A stretch of DNA of 64,000 nucleotides from assembly GCF_024124905.1 (NCBI RefSeq), contig NZ_JAMXST010000004.1, positions 558,001-622,000 of the forward strand. Reading direction: 5' to 3'. Source of the DNA: Cellulosimicrobium cellulans. GTDB lineage: Bacteria; Actinomycetota; Actinomycetes; Actinomycetales; Cellulomonadaceae. The notes below the pieces were generated by a model. The model was not told the origin of the DNA, did not search any database, and saw only the letters and a program-made list of their open reading frames with translations. The translations under genes were made by a program, and so were the position numbers. Below, piece by piece: positions 37,153 through 45,910 of the stretch (positions are counted from its first letter, which is position 1; every line of letters starts with the position of its first letter).

Positions 37153-38577
37153 TCAGGCCGAGGCGGGGGCGTCGGTCTCGGCCTCGGCGTCCACCTGGCC
37201 GGCAGGGCGGCGCTTCGTCGAGGCGGCGGGCCCGCCCTGCTGGTCCGACTCGTCGGCGACGACCGGGAACTCCGCCGTCATGAGCGTCGCCGCGCGCGCC
37301 TGCTGCGCGGGCGTGCCCGCGGGGACCGCCGACTTCTTCGCGGGAGCCTTCGCGGCCTCGGGCTCGCCGCCGAGGAGCCCGCGCAGCTCGTCGAGGTAGG
37401 TGTTGATCGAGTCGTGCTGGCGCGTGAGGTCCTCGAGCTGGCGCTGGGCGACGTTGCGCTGCTGCTCCGCCTCCGCCTTGGCGTCGCTCACGGTCTGGTC
37501 CGCGAACGACCGCGCCTCGGCCACGATCTGGTCGGCGTTGCGACGGGCCGTCGACATGAGGTCCTTGACGTAGGCGTCGGACTCCCGGCGGACCTTCTCG
37601 GCCTGCTCCAGCGCGAGCGCGACGCGCTTCTCCGCCTCGGTCGCGTGCTCCTCCGCGGTCGAGACGAGCTTCTCCGTCTCGGCCTTGGCAGCGGCGTGCC
37701 GCTCGGCGTTCTCGCGCTCCGCCTCCTCGCGGCGGCGCACGACCTCGAGCTCCGCGTCGGCGAGCGCGGTGCGGGCCTTGTCGCGCAGCTCCTCCATCTC
37801 CGACGTGACCGCGTTGGCCGCCTCGGTGGCCTTCCGCTGCGCCTCGTCGACCTGGCGCTGCGCCTCGCGGCGCGCGTTCTCCAGGAGCTCGGCGGCCTCG
37901 CGCTCGGCGGCCTCGCGCTGGGCGGCGGTCTCCGCCGCGACGCGGGCACGGAGCTCGGCGGCCTCGCGCTCGGTCGTCACGCGCAGCTCCGTCGTCTCGC
38001 GCTCCGCCGTCGCGCGCAGCGTGCCGAGCTCGCGCTCGAGCGACGCGCGGCGCTCGCTCTCCTCGGTGGCGATCGCGCTCTGGATGCGGGCCGCCTCGCG
38101 CTCGGCGGAGCCGACGAGCTCCTCGGCGCGGCGCTGGGCGCTGAGGAGCGTGCCCTCGACCTCCGACGCGCTCGTGGCCCGGATCTCCTCCGACTCGAGC
38201 CGCGCGCTGTTGAGGAGCTCGGCGACCTCGTTCTCGGCGCGGGACCGCACCTGGCCGGCCGAGAGCTTCGCGCGCGCCATGATGTCGGCGGCCTGGGCGT
38301 TGGCCTGGGAGAGGATGTCGGCGGACTGCTCCTCCGCCGAGCGCATGAGCTGCTCGATGCGGGAGCCGAGGCCGGCGTACGAGGGGCGCTCCGCCTCGCG
38401 GAGCTGACGCTGCGCGTCGGAGAGCTCGCTCGTGAGCTGCATGGCGCGGGCGTCCGCGGCCTCGACGCGCGAGCGCGCGTCCTCCACGGCCTTCTCCAGC
38501 TTCGCGAGCTGTGCCTCGACCTGGACGCGGTCGTACCCGCGCATCGTGATGGGGAAGAGCGTGCGCTCGTCGGACAC
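37153..38577 (-). CDS. DivIVA/FilP-like coiled-coil protein
   Basis: 474 residues from the GTG at 38577, with GGAGGT 7 bases upstream. The N-terminal TLFPITMRGYDRVQVEAQL matches the RGYD-x-x-QV pattern of DivIVA N-terminal domains, which bind curved membrane. Residues from about 25 to 400 are almost pure heptad-rich coiled coil (AEEQSADILSQANAQAADIM, REAAEREAAELLENARREAQ). The tail is Ala/Pro/Lys-rich and disordered. Such proteins organise polar growth and the cytoskeleton in actinobacteria (DivIVA, Scy, FilP). It could also be one of the FilP relatives misnamed cellulose-binding. Confidence 0.82.
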   Translation of the reverse strand: MSDERTLFPITMRGYDRVQVEAQLAKLEKAVEDARSRVEAADARAMQLTSELSDAQRQLREAERPSYAGLGSRIEQLMRSAEEQSADILSQANAQAADIMARAKLSAGQVRSRAENEVAELLNSARLESEEIRATSASEVEGTLLSAQRRAEELVGSAEREAARIQSAIATEESERRASLERELGTLRATAERETTELRVTTEREAAELRARVAAETAAQREAAEREAAELLENARREAQRQVDEAQRKATEAANAVTSEMEELRDKARTALADAELEVVRRREEAERENAERHAAAKAETEKLVSTAEEHATEAEKRVALALEQAEKVRRESDAYVKDLMSTARRNADQIVAEARSFADQTVSDAKAEAEQQRNVAQRQLEDLTRQHDSINTYLDELRGLLGGEPEAAKAPAKKSAVPAGTPAQQARAATLMTAEFPVVADESDQQGGPAASTKRRPAGQVDAEAETDAPASA

Positions 38578-38893
38578 GTCGATGACCTCCGGTGCTGGTT
38601 CGTCGCGGCGTCCGCCGCCGGGCGGCGTCCCCTCGCGAGGAGGGAGGGCGCGGCGGTCGTGCCACGGCCCCGCCGTGCTCCGACCAGGATACGGGGATCG
38701 GGCTGTCCTGAATACCCGGATTGGAACAGGTGAGACGATGGTCGCAGTGCTGCGGGACGGAGGGCACGGGGGGAGGCCGCAGGTCGTCCGACGGCGTCGC
38801 GCGCACTCTTCCTGAATCCCGGCTGACGAGCGTGGGACCGAGGGGAGAGGGGCTCGTGAACGGATCGTGAGGATCCGCGCACGATTCCCCGAG

Positions 38894-38939
38894 GTCGATC
38901 GACGAGGGGTTTCGCACCTATTCTGGAACGTCGATCGAC
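38894..38939 (+). promoter_or_regulatory. Direct repeat and -10 element upstream of membrane protein gene
   Basis: The palindrome GTCGATCGAC occurs at 38894-38903 and 38930-38939, each followed by GAGG or GAAGG. Between them lies TATTCT (38918-38923), a plausible -10 about 30 bases before the gene start. This is the only structure I see in the 375-base gap between the divergent genes at 38577 and 38953. It may be a repressor site pair around a promoter. Confidence 0.4.
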
Positions 38940-38952
38940 GAAGGGAACCTCG

Positions 38953-40161
38953 GTGCTCCAACGAATCATCGCTGCCCTCCTGCTCGTGGGAGGGCTCGTC
39001 GCCGTCGGCCTCGGCGTCGCGTCCGCCACGGTGTGGCGGGACAGCGACACGGTCGTGGCGACCACGGCGTACACGGGGGACGGCACGATGCTCGTCACCG
39101 AGCCCGGGGTCCTGGACCTCGTCGCCGAGGACGTGACGATCCGTGCCACGGCGCCGGGCGAGCAGCAGGTGACCCTCGCGATCGGCCGCGAGGTCGACGT
39201 GACGGGCTGGGTCGGGGAGGACGCGCACGGCGTGGTCACCGGGCTCAGCGACTGGGACGCGCTCGCGACGCGCGCCGTCGAGCCGTCCGCCGCGGAGGAG
39301 ACGCCCGCCGAGGGCGAGACCCCGGCCGACGGCGAGTCTCCGGCCGAGGGGGAGGAGTCGGCGGAGGAGACGCCCGCCGACGGCGAGGCCCCCGCGGAGG
39401 GCGAGACCCCTGCCGACGGAGAGACCCCTGCCGACGGCGAGACGCCGGCCGTCGGCGTCGACCCCGCCGGGTCGGACATGTGGTTCGAGGAGTCGACGGG
39501 CGCCGGCTCGGCGACCCTGCGCTGGTCCGACCAGCCCGGCCGCTGGCAGCTTCTCGTGGCCGGCGTGGGGGAGGGTGCCGTCGCCCCGACGCTCGAGCTG
39601 TCCTGGCCGCGCCAGGTCGAGACCCCGTTCCTGTGGCCCGGCGTGATCGGCGGTGCGGTCCTCATCCTCCTGGGGCTCGGCATCGGCGCGGCGAGCCTGC
39701 GCCCCCGGCGCCGGGGGCCGTCGGGACGCGGCACCGCGACGTCGGCCACCCCGGCCGTCGCACCGGCGGCAGCGCCGACCGCGCCCTCGGGCGAGGGTGA
39801 CGGCGGCACGTCGGACGGCGAGGCGCCCACCGACACCGCGCAGGTGCGCATGCTCACGCGGCGCGAGCTGCGCGAGCGGGAGGAGGCGGACCGCCTCGCC
39901 CAGCAGCAGGCGCGCGCGCAGAAGCCGCGTCGTGCCTGGCTCACCGGCCAGATCCCGATCGTCGCGCGCGGCGAACGGCGGCCCAAGACCGCGGCGCAGC
40001 CGACCGTCGACGCGACGGACGGGCACCCGACCACGCAGGACAGCGCGGCGACACGTGCCGACGCCTGGCGCCGGGCGTGGGGATTCACCCCCGGCACCGG
40101 GGCGGGCGAAGCCGCCGACCCGCAGCGCGACACGGACGAGACGAAGGACAGCACCCGATGA
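38953..40161 (+). CDS. Membrane protein with acidic repeat stalk
   Basis: 402 residues. Residues 1-28 form an N-terminal membrane helix (IIAALLLVGGLVAVGLGVA). An extracytoplasmic domain follows, interrupted at about 117-172 by a low-complexity stalk of TPADGE/TPAEGE repeats (DNA 39301-39456). A second membrane helix (WPGVIGGAVLILLGLGIG) lies at about 222-245, and a long charged cytoplasmic tail carries RMLTRRELREREEADRLA and WLTGQIPIV. I do not recognise the family. It overlaps the following lipoprotein gene (ATGA), so they probably act together at the membrane. Confidence 0.78.
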   Translation: MLQRIIAALLLVGGLVAVGLGVASATVWRDSDTVVATTAYTGDGTMLVTEPGVLDLVAEDVTIRATAPGEQQVTLAIGREVDVTGWVGEDAHGVVTGLSDWDALATRAVEPSAAEETPAEGETPADGESPAEGEESAEETPADGEAPAEGETPADGETPADGETPAVGVDPAGSDMWFEESTGAGSATLRWSDQPGRWQLLVAGVGEGAVAPTLELSWPRQVETPFLWPGVIGGAVLILLGLGIGAASLRPRRRGPSGRGTATSATPAVAPAAAPTAPSGEGDGGTSDGEAPTDTAQVRMLTRRELREREEADRLAQQQARAQKPRRAWLTGQIPIVARGERRPKTAAQPTVDATDGHPTTQDSAATRADAWRRAWGFTPGTGAGEAADPQRDTDETKDSTR

Positions 40162-41195
40162 CCAGCACCGCCCGCGACACGGCCCGCGCCCACCGCGCCC
40201 GCCGTCACCTCGCCGGGGTGGCCGGCGGTCTGGTCGGCGCGCTCCTCCTCGCCGCCTGCACCGCGCCCCTGCCGACGCCGCAGCCGGACCCCACCCAGGA
40301 CCCGCCGCCTCCCGTCCTCTCCGAGGCGCAGGAGACCGTGGTGCTGGACGCGGTCGCCTCGGCGCTCGCCGCGGCGAGCGAGGCGAACGACCCGGCGCAG
40401 CTCGACGCGCGCGTCACCGGACCGGCGCTCGCGATCCGCACGAGCCAGCTCGCCGTCGCCGCCGCGCGCGGCAACGCGGACCTCGTGACGGAGCTGCCGA
40501 CCGAGGCCCAGCAGGTCGTCATCCCGACGACGCAGACCTGGCCCCGCACGTCCTACGCCGTGAGCGTCCAGCCCGAGAGCCTGCAGACTCCGCGCCTGTC
40601 CGTCCTCGAGCAGGCCGGCGCGCGGGACGCCTACCAGCTGTGGGCCTGGGTCCGGCTCCTGCCCGGCGTGACCATGCCGAGCTTCGCCGACCCGAGCATC
40701 GGGAGCGAGGCCGTCGCACCCGACGACTCGAGCCTCCTCGTCACGCCCACGGACGCCGTCGCGCAGTACGCCGACGTGCTCAACCTCGGGACCGGCTCCG
40801 GCTTCGCCGGGGCGTTCGAGGACGACTCGTTCCGCACGCTGCTCGCCGAGCGCGCCCAGGCCTGGACCACGGCGCTCGAGCCGGCCGCCGGTGCGTACGC
40901 GCTGACCTTCACGCCGAACCCGGACGAGCAGGTCCGCGCGGTCCGCACCGCGGACGGCGGCGCGCTCGTCGTGGGCGCCATGACGTCGCAGGAGTCGATG
41001 ACGGCCGAGGAGGGCGCGCAGGTCCCGCCCGACACGGAGACGATCAAGGCCCTGTACGGGACGACGACCCCGACGAACGTGCTCAAGGTCGGTTACCAGG
41101 ACGTCGTCGCGCTCTACGTGCCGCCGGCCGGGTCAGAGGAGAAGATCCGCGTCGTGGGCAACGAGCACATCGCGACATCGGTTGCGGCGTCCTGA
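40158..41195 (+). CDS. Lipoprotein of unknown function
   Basis: 345 residues. The signal peptide ends in the lipobox LLLAACTAP, then a Pro-rich linker (PTPQPDPTQDPPPP) and a folded extracytoplasmic domain (LDARVTGPALAIRTSQLA, DAYQLWAWVRLLPGVTMP, LTFTPNPDEQVRAVRTADGG). It looks like the uncharacterised actinobacterial domain that pairs with the preceding membrane protein, with which it overlaps by 4 bases. No enzyme motif is evident. Confidence 0.82.
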   Translation: MTSTARDTARAHRARRHLAGVAGGLVGALLLAACTAPLPTPQPDPTQDPPPPVLSEAQETVVLDAVASALAAASEANDPAQLDARVTGPALAIRTSQLAVAAARGNADLVTELPTEAQQVVIPTTQTWPRTSYAVSVQPESLQTPRLSVLEQAGARDAYQLWAWVRLLPGVTMPSFADPSIGSEAVAPDDSSLLVTPTDAVAQYADVLNLGTGSGFAGAFEDDSFRTLLAERAQAWTTALEPAAGAYALTFTPNPDEQVRAVRTADGGALVVGAMTSQESMTAEEGAQVPPDTETIKALYGTTTPTNVLKVGYQDVVALYVPPAGSEEKIRVVGNEHIATSVAAS

Positions 41196-41215
41196 CGCTC
41201 CGTAGGATTGCGACC

Positions 41216-42163
41216 ATGAGCGAACCTACCCAGCCCGCGTTCGACGTGCGCGGAGCGGTCGACCTGTCCGCGCTGACCCGCCCGCAGTCCCCGCCGCCGG
41301 GGCAGGAGGGCGGCGCGCCCGCAGCCGGTGGCTACGTCGTCGACGTCACGGACGAGACGTTCGGCCAGCTCGTCCAGGACTCGACGCAGTACCCGGTCGT
41401 CGTCCTGCTCTGGATCCCGACCGACCAGGCGAACGCCCAGCTCGGCACCGACCTCGGCGCGCTCGCCGACGAGTACGCGGGCCGCTTCCTCCTGGCCCGC
41501 GTCGACGCCCAGGCGTACCCGCAGATCACGGCGGCGTTCCAGGTGCAGGGCGTCCCGACCGTCGTCGCCGTCCTCCAGGGCCAGCCGGTGCCGCTGTTCC
41601 AGGGCGCCGCGCCCGCCGAGCAGGTGCGCTCGGTGATCGAGCAGGTGCTCCAGGCCGCCGAGGCGAACGGCGTCACCGGCCGGGCGCCGTCCCAGGGCGG
41701 CGACGGCGAGCCGGTGCCCGCCGAGCCGGCCCCCGAGCCGGAGCCCGAGCTCCCGCCGCTGCACCAGGAGGCGTACGACGCGATCGAGCGCGACGACCTC
41801 GACGCCGCCGTCGCGGCCTATGAGAAGGCGATCAAGCAGGACCCGCGCGACGCGCTCGCCGTCGCCGGCCTCGCGCAGGTCCGCCTCCTCCAGCGCACGC
41901 GCGACGCCGACCTCGCGACGGTCCGCGCCGCCGCGGCCGCCGCCCCGCAGGACGTCGACGCCCAGCTCGCCATCGCCGACCTCGACCTCCTCGGCGGTCA
42001 CGTCGACGACGCGCTCGGTCGCCTGCTCGACCTCCTCCCCGGCGCGGACGCCGACGCCAAGGAGAAGCTCCGCGTCCGCCTCCTCGACTACTTCGAGGTC
42101 GTCGGCCCCACCGACCCCCGCGTCGGCAAGGCACGCCAGCGCCTCGCGATCAGCCTCTACTGA
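41216..42163 (+). CDS. Thioredoxin-like TPR protein lacking the redox cysteines
   Basis: 315 residues. Residues about 40-150 have a thioredoxin fold (VDVTDETFGQLVQDSTQYPV, then ARVDAQAYPQITAAFQVQGV with the cis-Pro in GVPTVVAVLQGQPV). The usual WCxxC is replaced by LWIPTDQAN, so it cannot act as a thiol reductase. After an Glu/Pro linker (about 160-180) the C-terminal part is TPR-like helices (AYEKAIKQDPRDALAVAGLAQ). The architecture matches YbbN/CnoX co-chaperones, which hold unfolding proteins. It starts 20 bases after the lipoprotein gene and ends before glgB. Confidence 0.88.
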   Translation: MSEPTQPAFDVRGAVDLSALTRPQSPPPGQEGGAPAAGGYVVDVTDETFGQLVQDSTQYPVVVLLWIPTDQANAQLGTDLGALADEYAGRFLLARVDAQAYPQITAAFQVQGVPTVVAVLQGQPVPLFQGAAPAEQVRSVIEQVLQAAEANGVTGRAPSQGGDGEPVPAEPAPEPEPELPPLHQEAYDAIERDDLDAAVAAYEKAIKQDPRDALAVAGLAQVRLLQRTRDADLATVRAAAAAAPQDVDAQLAIADLDLLGGHVDDALGRLLDLLPGADADAKEKLRVRLLDYFEVVGPTDPRVGKARQRLAISLY

Positions 42164-42190
42164 GACACGAGCGCGGCGTACGCACCCTTC

Positions 42191-42228
42191 TCGACGGCGG
42201 CCGGTCACCCTACGGTGATCGGCCGCCG
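42191..42228 (+). terminator. Terminator after thioredoxin-like gene
   Basis: A 17-bp stem (42191-42207 with 42212-42228) with one G-T pair and a 4-nt loop, 28 bases after the stop. Confidence 0.8.
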
Positions 42229-42267
42229 TCGTGCTGGCGAGACCGTGCTCCAGGTGAGACGAAGCCG

Positions 42268-42364
42268 GGTGGGTGGGGTGGTGGCACCGGGTCGTGGCGG
42301 GCCTGGCGGGAGCCGCGAGGAACGAGCGGCGGATGGTAGACCCGGCGCCACCACCCCACCCACC
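42268..42364. repeat. Long inverted repeat in the gap before glgB end
   Basis: An 18-bp perfect inverted repeat (42268-42285 with 42347-42364, left arm GGTGGGTGGGGTGGTGGC) continues after one mismatch into 7 more pairs (42287-42293 with 42339-42345). The 45-base apex holds a further AGCCGC/GCGGC pairing. The purine-rich arm is unlike the terminators nearby. Role unknown: terminator for glgB on the minus strand or structured RNA. Confidence 0.65.
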
Positions 42365-42374
42365 ACCCAGGGTG

Positions 42375-42416
42375 ACCAGACCTCTACGTCAGCAGACCAG
42401 ATCTCTACCTCGGCGC
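42375..42416. repeat. Two units of the 21-bp repeat family, overlapping glgB 3' end
   Basis: ACCAGACCTCTACGTCAGCAG (42375-42395) and ACCAGATCTCTACCTCGGCGC (42396-42416) are successive 21-base units. They match the reverse complement of the 17208-17312 repeats (ACCAGGGCTCTACCTCGGC). The second unit runs into the last codons of glgB and supplies its TAG stop. Confidence 0.65.
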
Positions 42417-44636
42417 CGGGACGAGGTACAGCGCGCCGAGCGGGGGCAGGCGCAGGGTCGCGGAGTGCGCGCGACCCTTCCACGGGACGGCCTCCGCCTC
42501 CACCTCGCCGAGGTTGCCGACGCCGGACCCGCCGTAGACCTCGGCGTCGGTGTTGAGCACCTCGCGCCACGCGCCGCCCGACGGCAGCGCGACGCGGTAG
42601 CCCTCGTGCGGCGTGCCGGCGAAGTTCACGACGACGGCGACCTCGCTGCCGTCGCGGCCGCGGCGGACGTAGGCGAGGACGTTGTGGTCGGCGTCGTCGG
42701 CGTCGAGCCACTCGAAGCCGGCGGGGTCGTGGTCGAGCTCCCACAGGGCCGGGGTCGCGCGGTACAGCGCGTTGAGGTCGCGCACGGCGCGCTGCACGCC
42801 CTGTCGGCCCGGGTCGGCCGCGAGGCCGTCCCAGTCGAGGGAGCGGCCCTCGTTCCACTCGGAGTGCTGGCCGATCTCGCTGCCCATGAAGAGGAGCTGC
42901 TTGCCGGGGTGCGACCACTGGTAGGCGAGGAACGCGCGCACGCCGGCGCGCTTCTGCCAGTCGTCGCCGGGCATCTTCCCGTAGAGCGAGCCCTTGCCGT
43001 GCACGACCTCGTCGTGGCTGATCGGCAGCACGAACTGCTCGGAGTAGGCGTAGACCATCGAGAACGTGATCTCGTGGTGGTGGTAGTGCCGGTTGATGGG
43101 CTCCTCGGCGACGTAGCGCAGGGAGTCGTTCATCCAGCCCATGTTCCACTTGAGCCCGAACCCGAGGCCGCCGGACGACGTCGGGCGGGTGACGCCAGGC
43201 CAGGCGGTGGACTCCTCGGCGATCATCATGACGCCGGGCGTGCGCCGGTAGGCGGTCGCGTTGGCCTCCTGGAGGAACGCGATGGCCTCGAGGTTCTCGC
43301 GCCCGCCGTGCACGTTGGGGTGCCACTGGCCGGGGCCGCGCGAGTAGTCGAGGTAGAGCATCGACGCGACGGCGTCGACACGGAGCGCGTCGACGTGGAA
43401 CTCCTCGAGCCAGTACGTCGCGTTGGCGACGAGGAAGTTGCGGACCTCGTTGCGCCCGAAGTCGAAGACGAACGTGCCCCAGTCGGGCTGCTCGCCGCGC
43501 AGCGGGTCGGCGTGCTCGTAGCAGGGCGTGCCGTCGAACCGGGCCAGCGCCCACTCGTCGCGCGGGAAGTGCGCGGGGACCCAGTCGACGACGACCCCGA
43601 CGCCGGCCGCGTGCAGGCGGTCGACGAGGTACCGGAAGTCGTCGGGGTGGCCGAACCGTGAGGTGGGCGCGTAGTAGCCCGTGACCTGGTAGCCCCACGA
43701 CCCGCCGAACGGGTGCTCGGCGACGGGCAGGAGCTCGACGTGCGTGAAGCCCTGCTCCACGACGTACGCGGTGAGCTGCTCGGCGAGGTCCCGGTACGAT
43801 AGCCCCTGGCGCCACGACCCGAGGTGGACCTCGTAGATGCTGAGGGGTTGCGTGTGCGGGTCGCGGGCGGCGCGCTCGGCGAGCCACGCGTCGTCGGTCC
43901 ACGCGAACTGCGAGTCGACCACGATGCTCGCCGTCGCGGGCGGCACCTCCGCGCCCTTGGCGAGGGGGTCGGCCTTCTGCCGCCACGAGCCGTCGGGACC
44001 GAGGATCTCGTACTTGTACCGCGCGCCCGCGCCGACGCCCGGGACGAACAGCTCCCAGACGCCGCTCGAGCCGAGCGAGCGCATCGGGTGCGTCGCGCCC
44101 CAGCCGTTGAAGTCGCCGATGACGCGGACCGCGCGCGCGTTGGGCGCCCACACGGCGAACGCGGTGCCGGTCGTGTCGCCGAGCGCGCTGGGGTACGTGC
44201 GCAGGTTGGCCCCCAGCACGCGCCACAGCTCCTCGTGCCGCCCCTCCCGGAGGAGGTGCAGGTCCACCTCGCCGAGCGTGGGCAGGAACCGGTAGGGGTC
44301 GTCGGCGGTCGTGGCCTCGTGGCCGTAGCGCGCCCGGACGCGGTAGTCGGGGGCGTGCCGGGTGCCGTCGGCGTCCTGGTGCACCGGGACGACGGCGGCC
44401 CACACGCCGTCCTGCTCGTGCGCCGCCGCGTGCTCGCCGTCGGTCGTGACGACGACGACCTCGTCGGCGAGCGGACGCAGGACCCGGACGACGGCGCGCG
44501 CGTCGTCGGCGTCGGGCGCGAGGTGCGGGCCGAGCACGGCGTGCGGGTCGAACGTGCGGCCCGCGGCCGCGGCGGCGAGCTCCTCCGCGGGCACGACGAC
44601 GGGCTGCGGGGCGGGGGATGCGGCGGACCCGGTCAT
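42405..44636 (-). CDS. glgB: 1,4-alpha-glucan branching enzyme
   Basis: 743 residues from the ATG at 44636 with AAAGG about 9 bases upstream. GlgB makes alpha-1,6 branches in glycogen. An N-terminal extension and N1 domain, a CBM48 domain ([20 protein letters not shown]) and a GH13 catalytic domain are visible: [24 protein letters not shown] with the nucleophile Asp at about 421, [14 protein letters not shown] with the acid/base Glu, and [14 protein letters not shown]. It lies 13 kb from its usual partners mak-treS-glgE, with a mannan locus between them, on the same strand as they are. It is divergent from the lacI gene at 44725. Confidence 0.96.
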   Translation of the reverse strand: MTGSAASPAPQPVVVPAEELAAAAAGRTFDPHAVLGPHLAPDADDARAVVRVLRPLADEVVVVTTDGEHAAAHEQDGVWAAVVPVHQDADGTRHAPDYRVRARYGHEATTADDPYRFLPTLGEVDLHLLREGRHEELWRVLGANLRTYPSALGDTTGTAFAVWAPNARAVRVIGDFNGWGATHPMRSLGSSGVWELFVPGVGAGARYKYEILGPDGSWRQKADPLAKGAEVPPATASIVVDSQFAWTDDAWLAERAARDPHTQPLSIYEVHLGSWRQGLSYRDLAEQLTAYVVEQGFTHVELLPVAEHPFGGSWGYQVTGYYAPTSRFGHPDDFRYLVDRLHAAGVGVVVDWVPAHFPRDEWALARFDGTPCYEHADPLRGEQPDWGTFVFDFGRNEVRNFLVANATYWLEEFHVDALRVDAVASMLYLDYSRGPGQWHPNVHGGRENLEAIAFLQEANATAYRRTPGVMMIAEESTAWPGVTRPTSSGGLGFGLKWNMGWMNDSLRYVAEEPINRHYHHHEITFSMVYAYSEQFVLPISHDEVVHGKGSLYGKMPGDDWQKRAGVRAFLAYQWSHPGKQLLFMGSEIGQHSEWNEGRSLDWDGLAADPGRQGVQRAVRDLNALYRATPALWELDHDPAGFEWLDADDADHNVLAYVRRGRDGSEVAVVVNFAGTPHEGYRVALPSGGAWREVLNTDAEVYGGSGVGNLGEVEAEAVPWKGRAHSATLRLPPLGALYLVPAPR

Positions 44637-44724
44637 GGGCCAACCTTTCCACGTCTGCGGCACCGGGACGCGACGGGCTCGCCGGGTGGTCGCAGTAGGC
44701 TCGCGACCTGGAGGAAGGAGGGCC

Positions 44725-45741
44725 GTGGCAAGGATCACCATCGCGGACATCGCGCGGGAGGCCGGGGTCTCGACGGGCGCGGTGTCGTACGCGCTGAACA
44801 ACCGGCCCGGCGTGTCGGAGGCGACCCGAGCCCGGATCCTGGGGATCGCGGCCGACCTGGGCTGGGCGCCGAGCTCGGCCGCGCGTTCTCTCTCCGGGGC
44901 ACGGACCGAGACTGTCGGACTGGTCCTGGCGCGCGACCCCGGGATGCTCGGGGTCGAGTCGTTCTACATGCAGTTCCTCGCGGGCATCGAGTCCGAACTG
45001 TCGAAGCGGTCGTACGCGCTGCTCCTCCAGGTGGTCCCGGACCAGGAGACCGAGCTGCGGGCCTACCGCGCGTGGCGCGCGGCACGTCGGGTCGACGGGG
45101 TGATCCTCGTCGACCCGAGCATCGACGACCCCCGGATCGCGATGTTCTCCGAGCCCGAGGCGCTCCCAGCCGTGGTGGTGGGGGACCCGGCGCTCGCGGG
45201 TGGTCTGCCGAGCGTGTGGACGGACGACGCTGCGGCGATGCGTGAGTCGGTGCGCTACCTGCACGCCGTCGGGCACCGCCGGATAGCCCGAGTCGCGGGC
45301 CTGGAGGGTTTCGGGCACACGGGGATCCGCGACGCGGCGTTCCGCGACGAGATCGCGGCGCTGGGCGCGGAGGGAGTGGTCGTGCGGACGGACTATTCGG
45401 CCGTCCAAGGGGCTGCGGTGACGCGGACGCTCCTCACGAGCGTGGACCGGCCGACGGGGATCATCTACGACAACGACGTCATGGCGGTCGCGGGACTGGG
45501 GGTCGCGAGCGAGATCGGTGTCCGCGTGCCGCAGGAGGTGTCGATGATCGCGTGGGACGACTCGCCGCTGTGCGAGGCGACGTTCCCGCGTCTCTCGGCG
45601 CTGAGCCACGACGTCACGCGCTACGGCGCACACGTCGCTCGCCGTCTGTTCGACCGGATCGCAGGTGAGGTCGGGGGGAGCTTCCTCGACTCGACTCCGA
45701 CGCTGCGCCCGCGGGGGACGACCGGACGTCCAGCGTCCTGA
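44725..45741 (+). CDS. LacI-family regulator of the mannan locus
   Basis: 338 residues from the GTG at 44725, with GGAGGAAGGAG just upstream. The HTH and hinge are [30 protein letters not shown] and [14 protein letters not shown]. The sensor domain contains [18 protein letters not shown] and [16 protein letters not shown]. It is followed by the importer operon, whose promoter region carries the operator at 45818-45830. It probably represses the importer operon and the secreted GH5 genes until a manno-oligosaccharide or mannose derivative binds, which is an inference from context. Confidence 0.93.
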   Translation: MARITIADIAREAGVSTGAVSYALNNRPGVSEATRARILGIAADLGWAPSSAARSLSGARTETVGLVLARDPGMLGVESFYMQFLAGIESELSKRSYALLLQVVPDQETELRAYRAWRAARRVDGVILVDPSIDDPRIAMFSEPEALPAVVVGDPALAGGLPSVWTDDAAAMRESVRYLHAVGHRRIARVAGLEGFGHTGIRDAAFRDEIAALGAEGVVVRTDYSAVQGAAVTRTLLTSVDRPTGIIYDNDVMAVAGLGVASEIGVRVPQEVSMIAWDDSPLCEATFPRLSALSHDVTRYGAHVARRLFDRIAGEVGGSFLDSTPTLRPRGTTGRPAS

Positions 45742-45817
45742 TGCGCTTCAGAGCCTCGTCGCGCGAGGCTGTGTCTTGATATCGGTTCGTTACACACCGG
45801 GGTTGGACTTACGGAAA

Positions 45818-45830
45818 CTTAAGCGCTTCA
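45818..45830. promoter_or_regulatory. LacI-type operator before mannan importer operon
   Basis: CTTAAGCGCTTCA, whose reverse complement TGAAGCGCTTAAG is repeated exactly at 54976-54988 before the first secreted GH5 gene. It lies 81 bases before the binding-protein start and about 10 bases after TTGGAC (45803-45808), a possible -35 element. Confidence 0.75.
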
Positions 45831-45910
45831 CTAGTCGTGTCGCCAGTGATCGCCCGGGCAAGAGGAGCCCGTAGCGGGCGACGTCAACGACGACCAAGGA
45901 GTGGAACCCC

